This document shows, piece after piece, positions 34,664 through 42,612 of a DNA stretch of 52,126 bases. How positions within the stretch are numbered: position 1 is the first letter of the stretch; each line of letters begins with the position of its first letter. The position numbers and the translations under genes were made by a program. Below the pieces are notes generated by a model. It was not told the origin of the DNA. It did no database searches and saw only the letters and a program-made list of their open reading frames with translations. The DNA is from an uncultured Porphyromonadaceae bacterium (GTDB lineage: Bacteria > Bacteroidota > Bacteroidia > Bacteroidales > Muribaculaceae): assembly GCA_947575235.1 (NCBI GenBank), contig CANPMT010000012.1, positions 1 through 52,126 on the forward strand, in the 5' to 3' direction.

Positions 34664-36124
34664 TTAAATAATACTGAAAGCCTCCTTTACCTCCTCGCGG
34701 TCGTCGAAATGATGGCGTACGCCATTCACCTCCTGGTAAGTCTCATGCCCCTTTCCGGCCACGAGCACCACCGTTCCACGCGAGGCCCGGCGCACTGCCT
34801 CGCGGATCGCCTCGCGGCGGTCGGTGATGCAGAGAGTGCGCTGCAGCTCCTCTGAGTTAAGTCCGGCACGCATGTCGGCGATAATATCCTCCGGCACCTC
34901 GTTGCGGGGGTTGTCGCTTGTGAGGATGAGCAGGTCGCTGCGGCAAGCCGCCTCCTGGGCCATCATGGGACGCTTGCCATGGTCGCGGTTACCTCCGGCA
35001 CCAACCACTGTTATAATCTCGCCGTCCTGGCCGACAATCTCACGGATAGTGTCGAGCACATTTACAAGCGCGTCAGGGGTATGGGCGTAATCCACGATTG
35101 CAGCCACACCCTTGGGGGATATGAAGGGCTGGAAACGCCCTGCGACGGGCACCAGACGGCTCATATTGACCAGCACCTCCTCGGGGTCGAATCCGGTAAG
35201 GATCGAGGCTCCGTAGACGTCGGTGAGGTTATAGGCGTTGAAACGCCCTGTGAACTGCACCTCCACCTCGCGTCCGTTCAGGAGCATGAGAGTGCCGTCG
35301 AGGCGAGTCTCAAGCACTTTGCCACGGAAATCGGCGTCAGAGCGGAGCGAGTAGGTATAGACCTTCGCCTTGGTGTTCTGCACCATATATGAGCCGCACT
35401 TGTCGTCGGCGTTGGTGAGTGCGAAAGCTGTGGGGGGGAGCATATCGAAGAATGCCTTCTTGGCCTTCATATAGTTCTCAACTGTGCCATGATAGTCGAG
35501 GTGGTCGCGTGTCAGATTGGTGAAGATACCCCCTGCGAAGTGCAGACCGGCAACACGTTTCTGTGCTGTGGAGTGGGATGACACCTCCATGAAGGCATAT
35601 TCACACCCTTCGGCCACCATCTGGGCCAACAGACTGTTGAGAGTCAGCGGGTCAGGGGTGGTGTGGGTAGTGGGGACAGCGCGGTCGCACACGTAATTGC
35701 ACACCGTGGAGAGGAGTCCGGCCTTGTATCCCTCCAGTTTGGCCATCTCATAGAGTAGGGTGGCGGTGGTGGTCTTGCCGTTGGTTCCGGTCACACCCAC
35801 GAGTTTGAGCTTGCGCGAGGGGTGGCCGTGCCATGCCGAGGCCAGGCGCCCCAGCGCCTCGGCTGAGTCGGCCACATGGATATATGTCACCCCTTTCTCG
35901 AAGGTGGCGGGAAGATCCTCGCAGACAATGGCGCCTACGTGGGCGCTCGCCACCACGGGGATGTATTTATGTCCGTCGTTAGTGACACCTTTGACAGCCA
36001 CGAAAAGGCCATCTTTCTCCACTTTGCGAGAGTCGCTCTCAAGAGCAGTTATGTTACGGTCGGTCTCACCGATGATCTCGAGCACATCTATGTCCCGGAT
36101 CAGACTTGATAATTTGGAGGTCAT
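34664..36124 (-). CDS. murE: UDP-MurNAc-tripeptide ligase (MurE), diaminopimelate type
   Basis: Adds the third residue of the stem peptide. The 486-residue protein has the ATP loop [27 protein letters not shown] and the carbamylated-lysine region [11 protein letters not shown]. The substrate motif [14 protein letters not shown] contains DNPR, the known signature for meso-diaminopimelate rather than lysine. This agrees with dapB in the same window. Gap to mraY is only 7 bases. Confidence 0.97.
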   Translation of the reverse strand: MTSKLSSLIRDIDVLEIIGETDRNITALESDSRKVEKDGLFVAVKGVTNDGHKYIPVVASAHVGAIVCEDLPATFEKGVTYIHVADSAEALGRLASAWHGHPSRKLKLVGVTGTNGKTTTATLLYEMAKLEGYKAGLLSTVCNYVCDRAVPTTHTTPDPLTLNSLLAQMVAEGCEYAFMEVSSHSTAQKRVAGLHFAGGIFTNLTRDHLDYHGTVENYMKAKKAFFDMLPPTAFALTNADDKCGSYMVQNTKAKVYTYSLRSDADFRGKVLETRLDGTLMLLNGREVEVQFTGRFNAYNLTDVYGASILTGFDPEEVLVNMSRLVPVAGRFQPFISPKGVAAIVDYAHTPDALVNVLDTIREIVGQDGEIITVVGAGGNRDHGKRPMMAQEAACRSDLLILTSDNPRNEVPEDIIADMRAGLNSEELQRTLCITDRREAIREAVRRASRGTVVLVAGKGHETYQEVNGVRHHFDDREEVKEAFSII

Positions 36125-36187
36125 ATATCGTATGGTTTTTTTATCTATAATGAATAATCAGTGTTATTGGTTGCGGTTGATTGAAAA

Positions 36188-38320
36188 TTAGTTATACCTA
36201 AGGCTTAGGGTAATCTTCCCTCCCGGCTTGACGGGGGTGCCTTTCGGCAGCGACTGGGCCACCACACGGCCTGAGCCTTTGAGCGAGACATTCAGTCCGC
36301 GTTCCTCAAGAAGCTTCACGGCAGTAGGGGCGTCATAGCCCACCACGTCTGGCACTATATGGCGCAGGGAATCACCCTTCGCGGCAGCCTTTGTGCGTTT
36401 GGCACGCTGTATGCCGAGGGCAGCCGTAAGCTCGTTGGCCTCATACTTTTCAGAGGCGGCCAGAATAGGCACCGACTCCGCGCGGCTCCCTGTAAAGGTA
36501 GAGGCATTGTTGAGCAGGCCACGGGCGAACATCTTGATAGCCATATTCTTGACTACCTGGCCCGAGGTGCGGTTGGCGCTTGTTCCGGCCGGCCCGAGCA
36601 CGAGAGCCATGCAAGAATAGCGCGGCTGTTCGTATGGGAAGAATCCGGCGAAGGCGTAGCGTCGTTTGCTCTGGTTGTAGGCACCCTTCTCCACGGGGTA
36701 GGCGGTTCCGGTTTTCCCCACCACCTCCACGCGGTCGTCTCGTACGAGGCGGGCTGTGCCATGCTCGCCCCACACCACCTCGCGCAGACAGGTCTTGACC
36801 TTGCGCGCTGTCTCTTCCGAGCAGATACGGTCGCGTATATACTGTATAGGCAGCACAGAGTCGCGCCCCTCCTCATTGATAAGGGAGCGCACCAGGTGGG
36901 GCCTTACATAGCGTCCGCCGTTGGCGATTGCATTATATACCGAGAGGGTGTATAGGGGAGGAATCTCCGTGTTGTAGCCGTAAGCCTGACGGGCCAGGTC
37001 AAGATGACGCGAGGTCATTGTTATGTTGTTGCCACGTGAGTCTTTAGGGAGGAGTTTCTTGATGCGCGGGATGCACTCTCCGGCGATACCAGTGTGCATA
37101 GGCTCGAAGAATCCGATTGACTCCAGACGGTCGTAGAATTTGGAGGGGTCCTTCTCATATCCCCGGAATATGACGCGTGCGATACCCGTGTTTGACGACA
37201 TCTCGATAACCTGCTTCATATCCTTCACAGAGGGGGCGTGGGGGTCGCGTGTGCGTTGGAAAGGTGAGCAGTCGACACGTTCGTTGACACTCTTCACCAG
37301 GCCATCCTCGAAAGCGATCATGAGCGATATAGGCTTCATCACCGAACCCGGCTCAAAGGGGAGCACGGCACGGTTGAGGGCCTCGCCGTAAGAGCCGTCG
37401 GATAGGCGTTCGATATTGGAGATGGCCTTTATCTCTCCCGTCTCCACCTCCATGAGTATGGCTGTGCCCCATTCCGCGTTAGATTCAAGGCAGATATTAT
37501 GTAGCTCCTCCTCCAGCATATCCTGGAGGTCGATATCGATAGTTGTGAGAATGTCGAAACCGCGCACAGGGGGGCGGCTCATCCAGTTAGAGATGCCCGA
37601 TGTGAGGGCCACCTTCTTGGCCTCACCCGGAATGCCGTAGAGAAGGGTGTCGAGGTCCTTCTCCAGACCCGAATAACCGTGGAATTCCCCGGTGGCCTGG
37701 CTTTCGTTGACACGTCCGATGCTACGGTAAGCCATACGTCCGTAAGGGTAGATGCGGATATTCTTCTCCTCCTTATAGACAGGTATACGGTAGCCTGTTC
37801 CCTTGAAATCGCGCAGATAAGGGAAATTTCTGATCATGTTGAAATCCTCGAGAGTCTTCTTGGCGGCGAGGCGCAGAGCGCGTGGGCGCTTCTCAGGGTC
37901 CTTCTCAAACTCCTTCTTGAGGCGGGTGTGCCAGGAGTATTTCTTGAAAGTGTCGGGGTGCTGGTTGAGGTTTCTCACCCTCGGGAAATGATAGTCGAGC
38001 GAGTCGGCGAGGCTGTCGATTTTAGCCCAGGGGACCGACGACTCACGTTTCACCTTATTATGACGTAGGTCAAGTTTGATATCATACACCTTGAGGTTGC
38101 AGGCGAGAATATTGCCGTTTGAGGCGAGAATATTGCCACGTTCGGGTGGTATGACAGTGGTTTTGGAGAGTTCGCGCCGTGCACGGTCGTTCCATTCAGG
38201 GGCATGGATAACCGTAGTGGTGAAGAGTTTCACCACGACAGCGATAGCGAAGAACAGAAACCCCACGGTTATGAGGGCATATCTGAAAAGGATGTGTGTT
38301 TTGTTGTTCTGTTTAGGCAT
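36188..38320 (-). CDS. ftsI: Septal transpeptidase FtsI (PBP) with PASTA domain
   Basis: Cross-links septal peptidoglycan. The 710-residue protein has one N-terminal membrane segment (about 12-34), a dimerisation domain, and a transpeptidase domain with Ser326-Val-Met-Lys329, Ser375-Ser-Asn377 and Lys536-Thr-Gly538. The C-terminal 60 residues (IVPDVVGYDAPTAVKLLEE onward) form one PASTA domain, as in SpoVD-type enzymes and typical for Bacteroidetes. It lies between ftsL (21 bases) and murE (63 bases). Confidence 0.97.
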   Translation of the reverse strand: MPKQNNKTHILFRYALITVGFLFFAIAVVVKLFTTTVIHAPEWNDRARRELSKTTVIPPERGNILASNGNILACNLKVYDIKLDLRHNKVKRESSVPWAKIDSLADSLDYHFPRVRNLNQHPDTFKKYSWHTRLKKEFEKDPEKRPRALRLAAKKTLEDFNMIRNFPYLRDFKGTGYRIPVYKEEKNIRIYPYGRMAYRSIGRVNESQATGEFHGYSGLEKDLDTLLYGIPGEAKKVALTSGISNWMSRPPVRGFDILTTIDIDLQDMLEEELHNICLESNAEWGTAILMEVETGEIKAISNIERLSDGSYGEALNRAVLPFEPGSVMKPISLMIAFEDGLVKSVNERVDCSPFQRTRDPHAPSVKDMKQVIEMSSNTGIARVIFRGYEKDPSKFYDRLESIGFFEPMHTGIAGECIPRIKKLLPKDSRGNNITMTSRHLDLARQAYGYNTEIPPLYTLSVYNAIANGGRYVRPHLVRSLINEEGRDSVLPIQYIRDRICSEETARKVKTCLREVVWGEHGTARLVRDDRVEVVGKTGTAYPVEKGAYNQSKRRYAFAGFFPYEQPRYSCMALVLGPAGTSANRTSGQVVKNMAIKMFARGLLNNASTFTGSRAESVPILAASEKYEANELTAALGIQRAKRTKAAAKGDSLRHIVPDVVGYDAPTAVKLLEERGLNVSLKGSGRVVAQSLPKGTPVKPGGKITLSLRYN

Positions 38321-38341
38321 GGGTCATAGCGGCGTTGAAGG

Positions 38342-38731
38342 TCATTCTTTTTCGAGTTCAAGTTCAAAAGGGGGTTGTTCCTGGAATACGAGACCGAGGC
38401 CATTCTCATCGACGAGACGTTTCATTTCCGTCTCACGGATAAGCGACATATAGGCGGCTTTCTCCTGCAGTTTGGAGCTTTCGGCGCGTTGAAGTTCAGT
38501 GGTGAGGCGTTTGATCTCCTCCATTTTTGTTTTGGTCTTATAGCGCAGACCCATAAGCGCGAGCATGGCCACGACGAAAATCATCAGCAGCCAGGCATTG
38601 CGCTTGAAGAAATCGACCGACAGGGAACGTCCGTATCTCACGTCCGATATCCACGTAGGTGTTTGCCGTTTGGTTTTAGGCTTATTCTTATTGTTATTGT
38701 TATCCTTTTTCTTTCGGTTGGTCAGGTTCAT
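38342..38731 (-). CDS. ftsL: FtsL-like cell division protein
   Basis: A 129-residue bitopic protein: a basic, Asn/Lys-rich cytoplasmic tail (1-45), one membrane segment (about 48-62, LLMIFVVAMLALMGL), and a coiled-coil stretch (KMEEIKRLTTELQRAESSKL). This is the layout of FtsL, which bridges FtsQ and the septal synthase FtsW-FtsI. Identity is by layout and position between rsmH and ftsI rather than by sequence motif. Confidence 0.85.
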   Translation of the reverse strand: MNLTNRKKKDNNNNKNKPKTKRQTPTWISDVRYGRSLSVDFFKRNAWLLMIFVVAMLALMGLRYKTKTKMEEIKRLTTELQRAESSKLQEKAAYMSLIRETEMKRLVDENGLGLVFQEQPPFELELEKE

Positions 38732-38772
38732 ACAGGGAGAGTATTGAGGGAAGTGGGGAAAGTCATGTCATT

Positions 38773-39690
38773 TCACTCCGTGGAGATCAATTCCGCCACG
38801 CGCAGTTTTGCGCTGCGCGAGCGTGGATTTCTCTCCACCTCTTCGGGTGAGGCCTCCACCGGTTTCCTGGTGATAAGTTTCCAGGGGGTGGATACTTTTC
38901 CGAAGAAGTCTTTCTCCTCAATGCCGTCGATGTTGCCGGTCTTCATGAAATTCTTCACCATTCTGTCTTCAACCGAATGATAAGTGAGAATGGCGAGGCG
39001 TCCTCCCGGTCGGAGCACACGTGTTGTGGCCTCCAGGAAATGCCTGAGGTCGCCCATCTCGTCATTTGTCTCGATGCGCAACGCCTGGAACACCTGGGCC
39101 ATCTCCTTCTTCTCGGCGCGGGGGTCGAGAGCCGGGCGGACTGCGTCGGCCAGTTGGAAGGTGGTCAGGATGGGAGCCTGGGCGCGGGCTTTGATTATAG
39201 CCTTCACCACATTGCCGGGCCGTTTGAGGTCGGCATAAGCGTTGAGCATACGGCGCAGCCGCTGTTCATCGGCTGTTGCCACGATGTCGGCCGCCGTAAG
39301 GGAGGCCGAGCGGTTCATGCGCATGTCAAGAGGAGCGTCGGCCCGGAAAGAGAAACCCCGTTCCGGGTCGTCGAAATGATGGAAGCTCACACCCAAGTCA
39401 GCGAGGATGCCGTCGGCCTTCCCCGCCTCATAATAGCGCATGAAATTTTCTATATATCGGAAGTTTGAATGTACGAAAGTGAACCGGGGGTCATCGATGC
39501 GGTTGGAGAAAGCGTCGATGTCGCGGTCGAACGAGAACAGACGGCCCTTGGCGTCAAGCACGGAGATAATGGCGCGGGAGTGCCCGCCGCCTCCGAACGT
39601 AACGTCGATATAAGTTCCTTCCGGTTTGATATTCAGAAGGTTAATTGTCTCATCCAGCAGTGCCGGTATGTGATATATATGGTCGTCCAT
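38773..39690 (-). CDS. rsmH: 16S rRNA m4C1402 methyltransferase (RsmH/MraW)
   Basis: Methylates N4 of C1402 in 16S rRNA. The 305-residue protein starts MDDHIYHIPALLDETINLL and carries TFGGGGHSRAII (S-adenosylmethionine loop), ILADLGVSFHHFDDPERGFS and RFFQALRI-type motifs (here VFQALRIETNDEM). I use the ATG at 39690; an upstream TTG would add six residues without homology. It is the first gene of the dcw cluster here; mraZ, which usually precedes it, is not present. ftsL follows after 41 bases. Confidence 0.96.
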   Translation of the reverse strand: MDDHIYHIPALLDETINLLNIKPEGTYIDVTFGGGGHSRAIISVLDAKGRLFSFDRDIDAFSNRIDDPRFTFVHSNFRYIENFMRYYEAGKADGILADLGVSFHHFDDPERGFSFRADAPLDMRMNRSASLTAADIVATADEQRLRRMLNAYADLKRPGNVVKAIIKARAQAPILTTFQLADAVRPALDPRAEKKEMAQVFQALRIETNDEMGDLRHFLEATTRVLRPGGRLAILTYHSVEDRMVKNFMKTGNIDGIEEKDFFGKVSTPWKLITRKPVEASPEEVERNPRSRSAKLRVAELISTE

Positions 39691-39724
39691 TTCAAAATTC
39701 AGCCGCAATCTGGTTTTTAGAGTG

Positions 39725-39732
39725 TAAAGTTA
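39725..39732 (-). promoter_or_regulatory. Possible weak -7 box upstream of rsmH
   Basis: On the minus strand TAACTTTA differs by one base from TAnnTTTG and lies 35 bases before the rsmH start. No TTTG is seen at the right distance, so read-through from the GT4 gene (91-base gap, no terminator seen) may drive the dcw cluster instead. Confidence 0.3.
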
Positions 39733-39781
39733 GTCAAAATTCAACACACTATACCATTTTTTTTTCAGGAAATTGCAAAAA

Positions 39782-40927
39782 TTATTTTCCGGAGCTGAAA
39801 TTTTCGATAGCCTTACGGTAGGTCGAGAGGATTTTTTCGGTCATTCCGGAGGAGTTGAAACGTGCTGCATGGAGCTTACCTTTGGCTTTCATTGCCTCAG
39901 TGTCGACGGTGCGGTCGATGATGGCACGGAGCGCCTCTCCCATCTGGCGCGGATTGTCGGGAGCCACATAAATGGCGCCGTCGCCACCGGCCTCTTCAAG
40001 GCAAGACCCTGTGGCTGCCACTACGGGAGCCCCGCTTTCAAGAGCCTCCAGTATGGGTATGCCGAACCCCTCGTAAAATGAAGGGTAGGCCACTGCTTCA
40101 GCCATGGCGTTCAATGGTGGCAGGTCGGCGAATTTAATATCCTGGCGCACGTCGATTCTGTCGGCCACACCCGCTTCGCGGGCTACGCGCATCACCTCTT
40201 CGAGGTAACCTTTCCGTGGACGCCCCACGGCTAAAAGATGGATGTCGTGGGGTAGGGCTGTCAAGGCGCGTACGGTCAGCTCAAGGTTTTTGCGTTTCTC
40301 AATCGTGCCCACCTGCAGAATATAGCGCGCCGGGAGATTGAGCCGTGTTCTCACCTCGGCCAAAGATTGGGGGGTGTGAATGGTGCGGAAAGAGTCGTCG
40401 CAACCCTGGTAGATTACGTCAATCTTATCCGGGTGGATTCCATACAGCTCCACGACATCACGTTTTGTGCATTCGCTCACGGCGATTATGCGGGTTGCAT
40501 TGCGGCATGACCGTCCATATTTGAAATCGTAAATCCGGCGGTCGATGGCCGAGTAGCAATAGGGGAGACGGCGGTAGATGACATCGTGCATGGTGACGAC
40601 AGAGGGTACGTGGCCCGATGCAATATTAAGAGGAAGCTCATTGCTCAGACCGTGGAAAATATCCACACGGTCGGCCCGGAGGTTATTGGTGACACCGAAC
40701 GAACGCCAGAGGCTACCGCTGAAACCGGTAGTCGGGGGGAGACGGAACTCCACGTTATGGAGGGAGTTTATAAGATTGAGGCGGGGATTCTGTTTGAGTG
40801 CCGGTGTATATATATATAGGAAATGTTCGGGATGGTCAGAAGCGAGAGCCTCGATAACCAGACGGGAGTAATTTCCCAGTCCGGTCATGTTAGACACAGC
40901 TCTTTTACCGTCGAAACCTATTCTCAT
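39782..40927 (-). CDS. GT4 family glycosyltransferase
   Basis: The 381-residue protein is a GT-B enzyme. It starts MRIGFDGKRAVSNMTGLGNYSR and has the C-terminal donor-site block PSFYEGFGIPILEALESGAP with the EX7E motif, plus ILQVGTIEKRKNLE at the domain junction. This family transfers sugars from nucleotide donors onto lipid or glycan acceptors in the cytoplasm. Acceptor and sugar are unknown. I use the ATG at 40927; the upstream in-frame TTG lies inside the -7 promoter box and cannot be in the transcript. It occupies the place where mraZ usually precedes rsmH. Confidence 0.9.
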   Translation of the reverse strand: MRIGFDGKRAVSNMTGLGNYSRLVIEALASDHPEHFLYIYTPALKQNPRLNLINSLHNVEFRLPPTTGFSGSLWRSFGVTNNLRADRVDIFHGLSNELPLNIASGHVPSVVTMHDVIYRRLPYCYSAIDRRIYDFKYGRSCRNATRIIAVSECTKRDVVELYGIHPDKIDVIYQGCDDSFRTIHTPQSLAEVRTRLNLPARYILQVGTIEKRKNLELTVRALTALPHDIHLLAVGRPRKGYLEEVMRVAREAGVADRIDVRQDIKFADLPPLNAMAEAVAYPSFYEGFGIPILEALESGAPVVAATGSCLEEAGGDGAIYVAPDNPRQMGEALRAIIDRTVDTEAMKAKGKLHAARFNSSGMTEKILSTYRKAIENFSSGK

Positions 40928-40963
40928 TGCGGGTATTTTTGAAGGAGGGTTTATAATCAGTGG

Positions 40964-40995
40964 CAAAATTACACAAAAAAGTCACGGCGCACAAA
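40964..40995 (-). promoter_or_regulatory. Promoter of the GT4 gene
   Basis: On the minus strand TTTG (40992-40995) and TAATTTTG (40964-40971) are 20 bases apart, a full consensus match. Start of transcription near 40957 leaves a 30-base leader and fixes the GT4 start codon at 40927. It may also serve the dcw genes downstream. Confidence 0.65.
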
Positions 40996-41011
40996 TGTGG
41001 GGGAGAAGATA

Positions 41012-41061
41012 TATAAAAAGATAAACCCTATGAGGGGATGTCGCGACATCCCGCCATAGGG
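41012..41061 (-). terminator. Strong terminator of the Ala/Lys/Glu repeat gene
   Basis: The inner palindrome GGGATGTCGCGACATCCC (41035-41052) is nested in an outer stem CCCTATG/CATAGGG (41026-41032 and 41055-41061). On the minus strand it is followed by TTTATCTTTTTATAT, giving a U-rich tail. It lies about 115 bases after the stop codon at 41177 and just before the GT4 promoter. Confidence 0.8.
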
Positions 41062-41176
41062 TCCGGGTTATTTATAATAGACCGTGACTTCCGCTGGAAG
41101 TCAGGAAGGGAGCAGGCGTTGATAGCTTGCTGCTTCTGTCAATGGGTTTGTAGACTGATGCCGTCAGCCGACTTGT

Positions 41177-41587
41177 TTACTGATGCAGTTTATCGGCGGC
41201 CTGCTGCATTTTATCGGCGCCATCCTCCATAAGGTCGGCGGCTTTCTCCTTGAGTCGGTCGAAGAAACCGGAAGCCTTCTCCTTGATATTCTGTCCGGCT
41301 GCGGCAGCCTGGTCCTTAAGTTCGGCAGCTTTCTCAGCAGCCTGGTCCTTAAGTTCGGCAGCTTTCTCAGCAGCCTGGTCTTTCAATAGGGCAGCCTGGT
41401 CTTTTAGTTCGGCAGCTTTTGCAGCGGCTTGTTCCTTCAGGGCGTCAGCTTTCACGTCGGCCTGAGCCTGCGCGTCGGCGGCCTTCTGTTTGAGGTTCTG
41501 AATTTCATCTTGGGCAGCGACCTTTGCGTCGTTGAGGCTCTGCTGTGCGGCCTGAGCCGCCTGGTTCTGATAATTTGAAGTTTCCAT
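41177..41587 (-). CDS. Ala/Lys/Glu-rich amphipathic repeat protein (LEA-like)
   Basis: The 136-residue protein has no signal peptide or membrane segment. It consists almost wholly of Ala, Lys, Glu, Gln and Asp in a helical pattern. Its core is an 11-residue repeat KDQAAEKAAEL, present in two exact and several degenerate copies. Eleven-residue amphipathic repeats of this kind occur in LEA proteins, apolipoproteins and some stress proteins, where the helix forms on drying or on contact with membranes; that role here is inference. I start at the ATG at 41587 with an A-rich upstream region typical of Bacteroidetes. An in-frame ATG at 41620 would add 11 residues. It is a single-gene unit with its own terminator; no consensus promoter is visible. 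Confidence 0.75.
   Translation of the reverse strand: METSNYQNQAAQAAQQSLNDAKVAAQDEIQNLKQKAADAQAQADVKADALKEQAAAKAAELKDQAALLKDQAAEKAAELKDQAAEKAAELKDQAAAAGQNIKEKASGFFDRLKEKAADLMEDGADKMQQAADKLHQ
41304..41369 (-). repeat. Two identical 33-bp repeats in the LEA-like gene
   Basis: The units at 41304-41336 and 41337-41369 are identical in all 33 positions, and partial, diverged copies follow to about 41425. Each unit encodes one 11-residue amphipathic helix repeat. Perfect identity, including silent positions, implies recent duplication or conversion. Confidence 0.92.
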
Positions 41588-41966
41588 AATTATTTCTGTT
41601 TTTAATTGTAAGTTAAACATCCCAACCCCGTCACAGGTTGCCTCCTTTTTTAATATTTAACAGTTCACACCGTATGAGAGTGGAATGATGAGATTTTTAT
41701 GGTTGGAGAATCGTATTTTCGTGGGTAAGTGGAGGGATTTATTTAAATTTTTGATTCTCGTGGCGGTTATTTTAAATGTTAATTTGATTAAATAATTAGT
41801 AATCAATTGAATAGTGTAAAATTTTAACATGTGCGAAATTCTGGACAAAGAGCCGGATTGAGGCTTGTCAACCATTTTGGAGGCTCTTGGAGGGCGTTTC
41901 AGCCACTATTATCGGCAGGATGAAAATCTTCGTAAGTGGTTGACCTCTCCTTTGAGGGATTTTTTG
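41588..41966. other. AT-rich intergenic spacer without recognised gene
   Basis: This is the first part of a 595-base gap between the divergent LEA-like gene and ybeY. I see no open frame with gene-like composition. A small stem CAACC/GGTTG (41623-41640) followed by CCTCCTTTTTT reads like a weak plus-strand terminator, but no plus-strand gene precedes it. The stretch 41700-41840 is very AT-rich. No TAnnTTTG box was found for the minus-strand gene. Confidence 0.5.
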
Positions 41967-41974
41967 TAAATTTG
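41967..41974 (+). promoter_or_regulatory. Likely -7 box for the ybeY-mnmG transcript
   Basis: TAAATTTG matches the -7 consensus; a TTTG at 41951 is too close and none is at the ideal distance. If used, transcription would start near 41980, so the RNA would begin almost exactly at the left edge of the palindrome and have a leader of about 200 bases. Confidence 0.45.
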
Positions 41975-41975
41975 C

Positions 41976-42108
41976 AACTACGATTTTTCAGAAACAATGG
42001 TGCGGTTGGATTTGACACTTAGAAATTGTTAAAATTTATTTTAACAGTTTCTAATAGCGGGTGTCAAATCCAAACATACTTTAAATTGTTTTCTGAAAAA
42101 CTGTAGTT
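41976..42108. repeat. 133-bp nested imperfect palindrome in the ybeY leader
   Basis: Three paired blocks are nested around one centre. The outer arms are AACTAC with TTTTTCAGAAA (41976-41994), pairing with 42090-42108. The middle arm TTGGATTTGACAC (42006-42018) pairs exactly with GTGTCAAATCCAA (42061-42073). The inner 16-bp arms at 42019-42034 and 42039-42054 have one mismatch and a 4-base loop. The spacers between blocks differ in length on the two sides. A second hairpin TCTCCGG/CCGGAGA follows at 42113-42136. Structure is seen directly; function is unknown. Confidence 0.9.
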
Positions 42109-42182
42109 TCTCTCTCCGGGGATTTCCTTCCGGAGATTTGAAAAGTATAGGAGATGTGAAAATATAAATGAAATTATAACAT

Positions 42183-42602
42183 ATGATCGGATTTGAAACC
42201 AAGGATGTCGAGATACCCTCTCTGGATCTGGCTAAGGTGAGCCGCTGGCTTGAGGAGGTGGCCGCCTCGCATGATTATAGGGTGGGGAATGTGAACTACC
42301 TTTTCTGCGATGACAACGAAATTATCCGCGTGAACCGTGAGTTCCTGAAACATGACTATTATACCGACATCATTACCTTTGATTATACACGCAAGGATAA
42401 AGTGGGTGGTGATATTTTCATCTCGCTCGATACGGTGGCAAGCAATGCCGCCGACCTGAATGTGGAGTATGAGTCGGAACTGCTCAGGGTCATAGCCCAT
42501 GGTGTGCTTCATCTCTGCGGAATCGATGACAAGGGTCCCGGAGAACGGGAGATAATGGAGGCTGCCGAGAACGCGGCTCTTGAACTTTGGAAGAATTGCT
42601 GA
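42183..42602 (+). CDS. ybeY: rRNA maturation factor / endoribonuclease YbeY
   Basis: Metal-dependent endoribonuclease needed for 16S rRNA 3' maturation and ribosome quality control. The 139-residue protein has the expected NREFLKHDYYTDIITFDY block and the metal motif HGVLHLCGIDD. The third histidine of the canonical HxxxHxxxxxH is replaced, with Asp residues in its place, as I recall for many Bacteroidetes YbeY proteins. It is first in a plus-strand unit with mnmG 10 bases behind, and has the long structured leader described separately. Confidence 0.92.
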   Translation: MIGFETKDVEIPSLDLAKVSRWLEEVAASHDYRVGNVNYLFCDDNEIIRVNREFLKHDYYTDIITFDYTRKDKVGGDIFISLDTVASNAADLNVEYESELLRVIAHGVLHLCGIDDKGPGEREIMEAAENAALELWKNC

Positions 42603-42612
42603 CACCGGAGAT

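Noticed and set aside
37020..37040. A CACGTG core inside ftsI as another parS site
   Set aside because: The flanks (TTGC before, AGTC after) do not form the GTTCCACGTGGAAC palindrome.
40928..40966. TTG start for the GT4 protein adding 13 residues
   Set aside because: The codon lies within the -7 box and the extra residues lack GT4 homology.
41623..41650. Plus-strand terminator after the LEA-like gene start
   Set aside because: The stem is only 5 bp and no plus-strand gene precedes it.
41976..42108. Insertion sequence remnant or MITE
   Set aside because: The long palindrome would fit, but I see no target-site duplication and no transposase fragment, so I keep it as a repeat of unknown type.
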